Shown piece by piece: positions 9,150-16,747 of a stretch of 64,000 bases of DNA (position 1 is the stretch's first letter; the number at the start of each line of letters is the position of its first letter). Under the pieces are notes generated by a model that saw only the letters and a program-made list of their open reading frames with translations, was not told the origin of the DNA and searched no databases. The DNA is from Anaerolineae bacterium (GTDB taxonomy: Bacteria; Chloroflexota; Anaerolineae; Promineifilales; Promineifilaceae). Position numbers and translations under genes: made by a program. The stretch covers positions 1 to 64,000 of the forward strand of contig JAHDWK010000035.1 in assembly GCA_023382655.1 (NCBI GenBank), read 5' to 3'.

Positions 9150-9362
9150 TTACAGTAATGTTGCTTTATTGCCCGGACGTGGGTCATAACGGCTGGCATA
9201 TTGTTCCAATGTTGCTTTTTCTACCAGCCATTTGTTCCCAAATTTGATGGCAGGGAGTTTGCCTTGCCGGATGAGACGCCTGACGGATTCGGGATGAACA
9301 TTGAGACGTTTTGCTACTTCCGGGACGCCTGCATAACTTTCCAGCAAATCTTCCTTACTCAT
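9150..9362 (-). CDS. Small helix-turn-helix (excisionase/MerR-like) DNA-binding protein
   Basis: 70 residues. The core VPEVAKRLNVHPESVRRLIR, then QGKLPAIKFGNKWLV, matches the HTH_17 / excisionase family: a winged helix with recognition helix HPESVRRLIRQG and a wing containing the aromatic W. Such proteins act as small repressors or recombination-directionality factors. No integrase is nearby, so a repressor role is more likely. It lies directly downstream of the helicase-nuclease gene on the same strand, 91 bp away, and its own promoter region holds a 19-bp palindrome and further half-sites. It may regulate itself and the defence-like gene. Confidence 0.8.
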   Translation of the reverse strand: MSKEDLLESYAGVPEVAKRLNVHPESVRRLIRQGKLPAIKFGNKWLVEKATLEQYASRYDPRPGNKATLL

Positions 9363-9402
9363 TGCATCTCATTTACTTGGGAAACACCTACACTGATGCG
9401 GG

Positions 9403-9469
9403 ATAGTACAACAAATTATTTGTTGTAAAAATACAACAAAACCAACTATCTGTCAAGAGTTTTGTTGTA
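9403..9469 (-). promoter_or_regulatory. Promoter and operator cluster of the small HTH gene
   Basis: The 9-bp word TACAACAAA or its complement occurs four times (9407-9415, 9419-9427, 9432-9440, 9461-9469). The first pair forms a perfect 19-bp odd palindrome (9408-9426). On the minus strand TTTTTA and TACTAT (9408-9403) are 17 bp apart with the palindrome between them, the classic place for a repressor site. The last half-site lies inside the 3' end of the helicase gene. Confidence 0.55.
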
Positions 9470-12400
9470 GTAAGTCAACAGATGTGGATAACTGCTCGTC
9501 AACGGCCGTCACCCGCCCCCACCGTACCAGCCGATCCACCGTCGCTTGCACGGCCGTTGCCACCCCCTCACTCACCTGCCGGAACCCAAACAATCGCCCC
9601 ACCGCCAGCGGCACATCCTCTCTGGCAATGACCACCGCATCATAAATGACCAGCAGCACCGCTTCCTCCACCTCTTCCGGCGCAATCAGTTCAAACTTGC
9701 GTGAAACCGTCGGTAACTGCGCCCGATACCGCACGGACGGCCGTGGCATCATCGCCGACCACAAAAAGTCACCCCGTCGCCGGACACGGCCGTTCGCCGT
9801 GAGGGTCTCTACCATTTGATTGGCGATCTCCTCATTGGCCGTCACTACCTTATACCCCGCCGCCAGCCATAGCCGCCGCATCGCCTCCATCATATGAATG
9901 GGCGATTCGGCTGTGACCACCATCTCCAACTGGCGCAATACCTCCTCCCGAAATGAGGCATATTCCCGGTAGCGACGATGAAAGGATGCTTTGCTGGCAG
10001 GCAGGGTAATCTGGGCCATCTGGTAATCGGGAATGGGACGAGGCACAACGGCCGTGTCCCCCGCATCATACCGTAACAAAGGCGTAGGAGAGGTGGCTGA
10101 TACGGCCGTTGCCAGCCCTTCTCCCGCCACCATCGCCAGCAGCCGTTCCCGCTCCCCCGCCGAATCATGCCACCAGGCATGGCTCCACACCCGCCCCACG
10201 CGCCAGCCCAACTTTGCCAACATCTGCCCCTGAATCCGGTCCCGATCCCGCGCCGAACGCGCCAGATGGTAATTATCCCCATCACATTCCAGCCCCAGCC
10301 GGTAATAACCTGGACGCGCCTCGTCCAACACCGCCAAGTCTACGCGCACCGGTCCATCTCCGACGCGCTGCGCCAGGTCGTATCCTTGCGCTTGCAAGAC
10401 CGTAGCTATGACCTCCTCAAACGGTGCAGCCTGGGAAGCCTGGTCTGGCGCGAGCAGCGGTAACTGCCCACTCTCCGCATACTGTAAATACTGCTTCAAA
10501 ATGGCAATGCTGCGCGCTTCCACCCGATCTACATCGAGTTCATCCGGCGCAAAATTGGTGAAAATTTCGCACCGCTGCCGGGCGCGGGTGATCAACACAT
10601 TGAGCCGCCGCTCCCCACCAGGCAGGTTCAGCGGCCCAAAATTGAGCGACAAGGAGCCATCGGCGGCACGGCCGTACCCCATGCTAATCAAAATCACATC
10701 CCGCTCATCTCCCTGCACATTCTCCAGATTCTTCACAAAAAACGGCTCAGTCTGGTTGGCCGCAAAAAAAGGTTCAACCGACGGGTCTGCCCGGCGCAAC
10801 AGCTCCACCTGATCTCGCACCGCCTCGCTCTGGCTGACGCTAAAGGCCACCACCCCCAGGCTTAATGGCTCACCAGATGCTAACTGTGCCCGCGCCTGGG
10901 CCATCACCACCTCGGCTACCAGACGGGCTTCTTCCGGGTTTGTCCGGCTGCGTCCCCGGTCATACACCGTATGGGGCCGCACATGCAGCCGCAACCCTAC
11001 CTCCTGCCGGTTCGCGTCTGGGCTGGGAAAAATAACCAGTTGGCGCTCATAAAAAGCCCGGTTAGAAATGGCAATCAGCGATTCATGACGGCTGCGATAA
11101 TGCCAACGTAACATCCGCTGCGGCGCGTTTTGGGCACAAAACAGGTCGAGAATACTTTCGGTAGATTGAGAGATTGGCAGATTGACAGATTCGTCAATCT
11201 CCCAATCTGCCAATCTCTCAAAAAAGGTGGTCGGCGGTAACTGGCGACTATCCCCAACAACCACTACCTGCCGCCCCCGCAAAATGGCGCCAAAGGCATC
11301 CACCGGGCGCACCTGGCTGGCTTCGTCAAAAATAACCAGATCAAAAGTTATGCTATCCGGCGGCAGGAAGGTAGCAATGGAAAGTGGACTCATCATAAAA
11401 AGCGGCTTGATACGTTGGATGGCCTGACCGGCTTCTTGCATGAGGACGCGAATCGGTTTGTGCGCCCGCTGTTTATCCATCTCTGCTTGCAGGAGCCCCA
11501 TCTGCCCGGCGGCAGCATAACGCGGCAGTTGCTGCCAATGGATGTGGGCTAACCGGACGCGATTAGCGGCTAGAAATTCCCTGTCCAGGTGTTGGAACCG
11601 GCGGATGGCTTCATCCTGGGCAGTGCTGCCGGCCTCGTTTAACTGGGGATAGGTAACGGCCGCCTTGGCGATCAGCCCGGTGAGCCAGGCCAGGTCAAAT
11701 AACGCCGTGAGATGCGCCGGGCCGTGCGCCCATCTATAGGCAAAATCGGCCAGGTCGGCTAACCCAACTGCACGCAGTTGGCTCGTCGTCTGGTTATAGG
11801 CTGTCACCTCTGGCAGGCGTTCGGCGGCGGCATGGATTTGCGCCAGGATAGTGTGCTGCATGGCATAGGGGCTGTTGGCAAAGGTCTGTGTTGGCCCCAG
11901 GCGCAGGCTTTCGTCAAATTGCAGGCCGGTGAAGAGCTGGGCCACGGCCGTACTCACCTCTTGCCGTGCCTCTTCAATGGCCGCAATGGCCGGGCGCAGC
12001 CACTCCCCGTCAACTCCCTGTGCGGCATAGGCCAGCAGCGCCGGGTCAACCTGCCCGGCTGCCATTTCCCGGTGCATCCCCACCAGCCAGCGCCCCACAC
12101 GCAGCAAGTGGGCCCAGTCAGACTCCTCTTTTTGCCAGCGCACCGTAAAGAGTTGGGCCAACAGCGGCGTCATTTGGGCCAGCAACGGCCGTGCCCGCTG
12201 CACAGCCAGAATCGCATCTACCAATGCCATTTGCTGCTCCCACGAATCCGGCGCCGTCCGACGGCACAGCCCGGTCAACTGCTGCCGCGCCCCCCGGTAA
12301 CGGCCAGAAAGCGACCGCCACCGCTTTGGCCCGGCCATCAACCCCTGGCGAATGGGCAGCACATCCTGCTGCCACGCTTCAGGGATAAGCCAGGTATCAA

Positions 12401-14165
12401 ATTCGGCATAAGCGTGGGCGGTTTGCTGCCCGGCAACCAGCACCGCCAGCAGTGGTTCAGCCTGATTACGCCAGGCGGCCGCATGGACATCCACTGCGTA
12501 CAATGGGGGCGCAACCAGCAGTTGGCGGGTATCAAAGAGCAGTTTGTCCAGAGCAGCCGGGGTTCTGGGCACGGCCGTGCCCAGATGTTGCGCCAGTTCT
12601 GCCCCGGCTTGAGTCAAACGGGCCAGGGCGTGCAAAGCATCCTGGCTGTACTGGCGGATGCGGGTGATGGCGGCATCGCTGAATTCTGTGGAACGGCTAC
12701 CGGCGAGTGGATGCGCGGCCGGTACACCCATTTGTTGCAGGCAGGTCTGCAAGGCTGTTACCTGCGCCCGCCGCGCCTGATAAGTCTCTTGTGACCAGTT
12801 TTGCATCGCCGTTTGATTGAGCGCAGGCGGGGGGGTGAGGTCGGCTAACCGGGATTGCAATTGCAGGGCACGGCCGTAGGCGGCATACAACGTCACATCA
12901 CTGCTGCCAATGGGTTCATTGAGAGTGCGGCTGTAGTTGTTCAGGCGGGCGCGTAGTTGGGTTAGCTCGTCGAGGGCGGGAAAGCGGCCATTTTGCAAAT
13001 GGCCGTCGGCCTGTGGCTGCCCTAATTGCACCGTGCGCGCCAGTTCCAGCAGAAAGCCACGTTTGGTTGTTTTGTGGCTGTGCAGTTCCAGTGCCGCGTC
13101 GCCCAGACCAATTTCATCCAGCCGTCGCTTGACCACTTCCAGCGCCGCCAGCTTTTCGGCTACAAACAAGACCGTTTTGCCCTGCCCCAATGCCTCGGCG
13201 ATGAGGTTGGTGATGGTTTGAGATTTGCCGGTGCCGGGGGGGCCTTGAATAACCAGGTTACGGCCGTTATGCACGTCCAGAATTGCCTGCATTTGTGAAC
13301 TGTCGGCGTCTACCACCTGAAAGCTGTTCGCCAGCGGCAGCAGATCATCCAGAAAAGCGTCATCGGGGATACCCCCACTTTCCTGGAAACCGTCTGGATG
13401 TAGCAATGCCTGCAAAATGGGGTGGTCGGCGGGGCGTTTGCCAACCGGCCAGTTGGCCGCGTCCAGGTCGGCCACCATGAGCAGTTTGCTAAAGGAGAAG
13501 AAGCCGAGGTGAACGACCGTATCATCCACCGACCAACCAGGCATGGCACGAACGGTATGCCCGACCTGGGCAAAATAGGCAGCCACATCGGGCACATCGG
13601 CCGGTGGCAATTCGGGCAGCGCCAGACCAAAATCGGCCACCAACTTCAGGCGCAGGGAGAGGTTGGCCTGAATGTCCGCGCCGGTGTAGACCAACGCAAA
13701 GCGGCTGTCGGCGCTGTCACGGGTCAGCGCCACGGGAATGAGCAGCAGTGGCGCGCGGCGAACCGGTGTGGCTCTCGGTGTTTCCCGCCAGCGCAGCATC
13801 CCCAATGCCAGGTAGAGGATATTGACGCCTTGCTCTTCGATGGCGGAAACGGCCGTGTAATAACTGCCCAACAGCCTCTTTTGTAATTCGGCGGAACTGT
13901 AAGGCGTCTGTAAATGGCTGTCCGTCAGGGGGTCGGTTTCGGGCTGGCCCATTTCGCCCGGCTCATCGGGCACAGCGTCCGGTTGGGGCAAAAAGGTAAA
14001 CGCGATTCCTTTTTCCACCAATAAGGGCAGGATGGTGGACGGCCGTTCCTGCACAATTTCCACACTTCTGGCTTTCAACGGCCGATAATTGATAAGCGGG
14101 TTACGCAGGCCCAGGTCAAGCAATTCCTGGCGGGCAACTTCCAGGCGGGCATCTATCTGATCCAT
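9453..14165 (-). CDS. DUF4011-SF1 helicase-Vsr-like nuclease-DUF3320 protein (Hhe-like)
   Basis: About 1570 residues from ATG 14165 (MDQIDARLEV), the point where DUF4011 homology starts; upstream ATGs at 14228 and 14336 are possible. In order: DUF4011 (about 1-200, LLDLGLRNPLINYR), SF1 helicase with P-loop GPPGTGKS (about 308-315), Walker B VIFDEAS (about 942) and VVGDSRQLPP, motif NVQGDERDVILIS and LNVLITRARQR, then a Vsr/MTES_1575-type endonuclease (about 1250-1335, LGLECDGDNYH, RSARDRDR) and DUF3320 near 1420. As I recall, this exact order defines the single-gene anti-phage system Hhe. A fold-back repeat array lies in frame at 11164-11222. The 3' neighbour is a small HTH gene; the 5' neighbour is a divergent sigma factor. 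Confidence 0.88.
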   Translation of the reverse strand: MDQIDARLEVARQELLDLGLRNPLINYRPLKARSVEIVQERPSTILPLLVEKGIAFTFLPQPDAVPDEPGEMGQPETDPLTDSHLQTPYSSAELQKRLLGSYYTAVSAIEEQGVNILYLALGMLRWRETPRATPVRRAPLLLIPVALTRDSADSRFALVYTGADIQANLSLRLKLVADFGLALPELPPADVPDVAAYFAQVGHTVRAMPGWSVDDTVVHLGFFSFSKLLMVADLDAANWPVGKRPADHPILQALLHPDGFQESGGIPDDAFLDDLLPLANSFQVVDADSSQMQAILDVHNGRNLVIQGPPGTGKSQTITNLIAEALGQGKTVLFVAEKLAALEVVKRRLDEIGLGDAALELHSHKTTKRGFLLELARTVQLGQPQADGHLQNGRFPALDELTQLRARLNNYSRTLNEPIGSSDVTLYAAYGRALQLQSRLADLTPPPALNQTAMQNWSQETYQARRAQVTALQTCLQQMGVPAAHPLAGSRSTEFSDAAITRIRQYSQDALHALARLTQAGAELAQHLGTAVPRTPAALDKLLFDTRQLLVAPPLYAVDVHAAAWRNQAEPLLAVLVAGQQTAHAYAEFDTWLIPEAWQQDVLPIRQGLMAGPKRWRSLSGRYRGARQQLTGLCRRTAPDSWEQQMALVDAILAVQRARPLLAQMTPLLAQLFTVRWQKEESDWAHLLRVGRWLVGMHREMAAGQVDPALLAYAAQGVDGEWLRPAIAAIEEARQEVSTAVAQLFTGLQFDESLRLGPTQTFANSPYAMQHTILAQIHAAAERLPEVTAYNQTTSQLRAVGLADLADFAYRWAHGPAHLTALFDLAWLTGLIAKAAVTYPQLNEAGSTAQDEAIRRFQHLDREFLAANRVRLAHIHWQQLPRYAAAGQMGLLQAEMDKQRAHKPIRVLMQEAGQAIQRIKPLFMMSPLSIATFLPPDSITFDLVIFDEASQVRPVDAFGAILRGRQVVVVGDSRQLPPTTFFERLADWEIDESVNLPISQSTESILDLFCAQNAPQRMLRWHYRSRHESLIAISNRAFYERQLVIFPSPDANRQEVGLRLHVRPHTVYDRGRSRTNPEEARLVAEVVMAQARAQLASGEPLSLGVVAFSVSQSEAVRDQVELLRRADPSVEPFFAANQTEPFFVKNLENVQGDERDVILISMGYGRAADGSLSLNFGPLNLPGGERRLNVLITRARQRCEIFTNFAPDELDVDRVEARSIAILKQYLQYAESGQLPLLAPDQASQAAPFEEVIATVLQAQGYDLAQRVGDGPVRVDLAVLDEARPGYYRLGLECDGDNYHLARSARDRDRIQGQMLAKLGWRVGRVWSHAWWHDSAGERERLLAMVAGEGLATAVSATSPTPLLRYDAGDTAVVPRPIPDYQMAQITLPASKASFHRRYREYASFREEVLRQLEMVVTAESPIHMMEAMRRLWLAAGYKVVTANEEIANQMVETLTANGRVRRRGDFLWSAMMPRPSVRYRAQLPTVSRKFELIAPEEVEEAVLLVIYDAVVIAREDVPLAVGRLFGFRQVSEGVATAVQATVDRLVRWGRVTAVDEQLSTSVDLLQQNS
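11164..11222. repeat. Fold-back octamer array inside the helicase CDS
   Basis: Tandem words related to AGATTGGC run into their reverse complement. TTGAGAGATTGGCAGATTG (11166-11184) pairs perfectly with the segment 11203-11221, and the inner bases pair further. It is translated in frame as part of a stretch beginning ADWEIDESVNLPIS. This is the place where related helicases have a variable acidic linker, between GDSRQLPP and the LRWHYRSRHE motif. Confidence 0.8.
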
Positions 14166-14310
14166 AAGTTCACAAGGATAACATATTTCCGCCCTGTCAC
14201 CTTGTATGGTGTTCACCCATTCTGCCATCGTCCCGATGGGGACGGGCACAAAACAGGCGGGGACGGCCATAAAAGCTGTAGATTGGTGATCAAACCGCGC
14301 CCAACGCGCG

Positions 14311-14316
14311 TATAAT
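14311..14316 (+). promoter_or_regulatory. -10 hexamer TATAAT before the sigma factor gene
   Basis: A consensus TATAAT lies 32 bp before ATG 14348 in the divergent region. No -35 element is properly spaced (TTGGTG is 22 bp away), so the promoter may depend on another factor or on the sigma factor itself. Confidence 0.45.
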
Positions 14317-14347
14317 GGGCGAATGTTGATACACAATAAACAGGCAA

Positions 14348-14947
14348 ATGGCTAACAGCGAATCTCTAACAGCCTGGCTGGAACGCTGGCGCAGAGGTGA
14401 TGAACGAGCCGCAGAATTGATCTATAACCAGTTCCGCGACCAGACATTCCGGCTTGCCTATGGTTTGTTGGGGCACCACGAAGATGCTGAAGAAGCGGCC
14501 CAGGATGCGCTGACATATGCCCTCGTGAACGTTCACAAATATGATCAGGCCAAGTCAGGTTTTGCTACCTGGCTGCACACCATCACCGTTAGCCGCTGCC
14601 GCGATAAACGGCGGCGTAAGCTGCTGCCCAGTTTTTCACTGAGCGACTGGCTGCAAAAGGGGCAAGACTTGCCAGATGGTGCGCCCAATCCAGAAACCAT
14701 CACGGCCGTACACCAGACCCACACCCAACTCTGGCAGGCCATTCAATCCTTGAAACCGAATTACCGTGAAGCCATCGTTTTGCGGTATTGGGCCGGCTGC
14801 ACTTACCGGGAAATGGCGGAAATTTTAGACTGCCCCATACCCACGGCCCAATCGCGTGTTCGTCTGGCCTATGACCAGATCAAAACGCAGTTAGTAGAAC
14901 CAGAAATGGGGACCGGGTTTGAAACCCGGCTCCTGGCAGATAAATGA
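14348..14947 (+). CDS. ECF-family RNA polymerase sigma factor
   Basis: 199 residues. Region 2 is near 24-90 (LIYNQFRDQTFRLAYGLLG, then EDAEEAAQDAL). Region 4 is near 130-185, with LKPNYREAIVLRYWAGCTYR and the HTH EMAEILDCPIPTAQSRV. It directs RNA polymerase to an unknown regulon. Its stop overlaps the start of the next gene by 4 bp (ATGA), which links it to that anti-sigma factor. The C-terminal tail MGTGFETRLLADK is short, so no extra sensory domain is attached. Confidence 0.95.
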   Translation: MANSESLTAWLERWRRGDERAAELIYNQFRDQTFRLAYGLLGHHEDAEEAAQDALTYALVNVHKYDQAKSGFATWLHTITVSRCRDKRRRKLLPSFSLSDWLQKGQDLPDGAPNPETITAVHQTHTQLWQAIQSLKPNYREAIVLRYWAGCTYREMAEILDCPIPTAQSRVRLAYDQIKTQLVEPEMGTGFETRLLADK

Positions 14948-16701
14948 CTCATTTTACCGACCACGACCTTAATGGTTACATTCATCACTCGCTCACGGAT
15001 GCGCAGCGGGAGACGATGAACCACCACATGCAAAGCTGCGTTGCCTGCCGCACACGGCTGCAAACGGCCGAGTGGCAGCGACGGCAGTTTGCCAGTGACC
15101 TGGCTGGCGAAATGCGGCGTCCACGGCCGTCCACCCAGATGCATTTCGGCGCGATCAAATCGGGGCTGAACCGGCGTCGCCGCCGGGCGTTTGTCCGTTT
15201 TCATTCCATGCACATACTCTCGACCATGGGCACCGTCACGGCTGTCTTCACCTTCCTCCTGTTTGCCCTTTACCTGTTGGGTCTGAGCGCCGCCAACTCG
15301 GCCACGCCGACCATAAACGAACAGCCGGTTAACCCGCCCGGCCTGGTGAAGTTATTTGACGAAGCGTGGGCCGAACCCACACCTTATCAAGCCGGACTGC
15401 TCACTAACCAACAAGAGGCGCTGGCCATGCTGGTGACTGCGCCTGTTTACCACATGGACATCACCCTGAGCGATGATTTACGCCACATGGACGGCCGTCA
15501 GCAACTCCGCTATGTCAATACCACCGCAGACGCCTTAACAGACCTCGTCTTCCATTTGTACCCAAACCTGAAAGGGGAATCATTGGCCGTGTATGATGTG
15601 GAGGTGGACGGCCGTCCCGTTGAACCACAATTCCTGAATCAATCCCGCCATGTCCAGATTCGCCTGCCCCGCCCCTTGTTACCCGGCCAAACCACCATCG
15701 TAGAAATGGCTTTTGAATGGCGGCGTCATGCCGCGCCGAGCTTTCCCCCAGACATAACACACCTGGTACAGTTCTACCCCACCCTGGCTGTCTACCAGAC
15801 AGAAAGCGGCTGGGACATGACGTTCCCCACCCAAAATCTGTTATTTCCGGCCGTCCCCAGCTTTTATCGCGTCCGGGTAAACGCCCCAGACAGCCAGAGC
15901 ATCGTCTCCACCGGCATCATGACCGGGCGCGAATTAGCCGGCGGCAGCCAACCCGCCCGGCAGATTATGACCATCGCCGCCGGCCCGGCCCACACCTTTT
16001 ATCTGACCGTCAGCCATCGTTTTCAGGTGGCGGTCAGCAGTATAGTGGGGGAAACCCACCTCAACAGCTATGCGTTTGCCACCAGCCAACTTGCCAACGC
16101 CCAGGAAGTGCTATTGGCGGCGCAAACGGCCGTTGAACAATATAACCGGCTTTTTGGCCCCTACCCTTACACCGAACTGGACATCGTCAATCTGCCCACC
16201 CTGGCAAATGCTTACCAGGGCGCGGCCTATCCTGGCGTCATTGTCTTGGAACATGACCCCTTTTTGTATTACCCGGACGGCCGTCAACAAATGATCTTGT
16301 TCCAGTTAGCCACACAATGGTTTGCCCCGCCCACCGCCGCCAGCCAACTGCAAAACCCCTGGTTGTCTGAGGGGCTGGCTGCTTATGCCAGCCATTACGC
16401 CTATGGAGAGGATGACACGGCCGTTGCCAACCTCAACCAACGCTGGCAAACCCGCGCCCAAACCACCCCTGGCAACCTCAATTTACCGGCTGCCGTCTAC
16501 GATGATCTGGGCTATTACAACATGACACAAGGGCGGGCGCCTCTTTTCTTTGCGGCTTTGCACGAAGCAATGGGGGCAGAAGTTTTCACTGACTTCCTGG
16601 CCGATTACCGGCAAACCTACCAATGGGGCGGGGCAGACGCCGCTGCCTTCCACCAGATGGCCGCCACCTACTGCCAGTGTGAGCTGAATTTCGATCAATA
16701 A
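14944..16701 (+). CDS. Membrane anti-sigma factor fused to a degenerate M1 peptidase domain
   Basis: 585 residues. A zinc-binding anti-sigma module comes first, with H28-x3-C32-x2-C35 (HMQSCVAC). One membrane helix follows (about 91-114), then an external region that aligns in layout with M1 aminopeptidases: an N-terminal beta domain (about 165-260, with LVFHLYPNL) and a gluzincin core. At the zinc site the HEXXH motif is replaced by FQLAT (453-457), while the third ligand Glu is kept at 476 in WLSEGLAAY, with the normal 18-residue spacing. The GAMEN-like loop reads QGAAYPG. The peptidase is therefore probably inactive and may act as a periplasmic ligand sensor controlling sigma release. Translation is coupled to the sigma gene. 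Confidence 0.88.
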   Translation: MTHFTDHDLNGYIHHSLTDAQRETMNHHMQSCVACRTRLQTAEWQRRQFASDLAGEMRRPRPSTQMHFGAIKSGLNRRRRRAFVRFHSMHILSTMGTVTAVFTFLLFALYLLGLSAANSATPTINEQPVNPPGLVKLFDEAWAEPTPYQAGLLTNQQEALAMLVTAPVYHMDITLSDDLRHMDGRQQLRYVNTTADALTDLVFHLYPNLKGESLAVYDVEVDGRPVEPQFLNQSRHVQIRLPRPLLPGQTTIVEMAFEWRRHAAPSFPPDITHLVQFYPTLAVYQTESGWDMTFPTQNLLFPAVPSFYRVRVNAPDSQSIVSTGIMTGRELAGGSQPARQIMTIAAGPAHTFYLTVSHRFQVAVSSIVGETHLNSYAFATSQLANAQEVLLAAQTAVEQYNRLFGPYPYTELDIVNLPTLANAYQGAAYPGVIVLEHDPFLYYPDGRQQMILFQLATQWFAPPTAASQLQNPWLSEGLAAYASHYAYGEDDTAVANLNQRWQTRAQTTPGNLNLPAAVYDDLGYYNMTQGRAPLFFAALHEAMGAEVFTDFLADYRQTYQWGGADAAAFHQMAATYCQCELNFDQ

Positions 16702-16702
16702 A

Positions 16703-16741
16703 AGGTTGCAAGGGGCAATCATTATCGGCAACGTGCAACCT
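16703..16741. terminator. Possible weak hairpin between convergent genes
   Basis: AGGTTGCA (16703-16710) and TGCAACCT (16734-16741) are complementary across a 23-base loop, and GGGGCA/TGCCCC offers an overlapping alternative pairing. It lies between two convergent stop codons. There is no T-run, so terminator activity is uncertain. Confidence 0.3.
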
Positions 16742-16747
16742 GCCCCG

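Noticed and set aside
9150..9362. Small HTH protein as evidence of a prophage or integrative element
   Set aside because: No integrase, attachment repeat or phage gene is visible, and the neighbours are housekeeping genes, so a simple regulator is more likely.
11778..12794. 338-codon plus-strand open frame opposite the helicase gene
   Set aside because: It is antisense to conserved helicase sequence, Pro/Gln/His-rich with no domain or ribosome site; a shadow caused by high GC.
14283..14316. Full sigma-70 promoter for the sigma factor gene
   Set aside because: The -10 box is perfect but the nearest -35-like box is 22 bp away, so only the -10 is reported.
16703..16741. Strong bidirectional terminator between the anti-sigma and membrane genes
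   Set aside because: The stem is only 8 bp with a 23-base loop and no T-run; kept only as a low-confidence feature.
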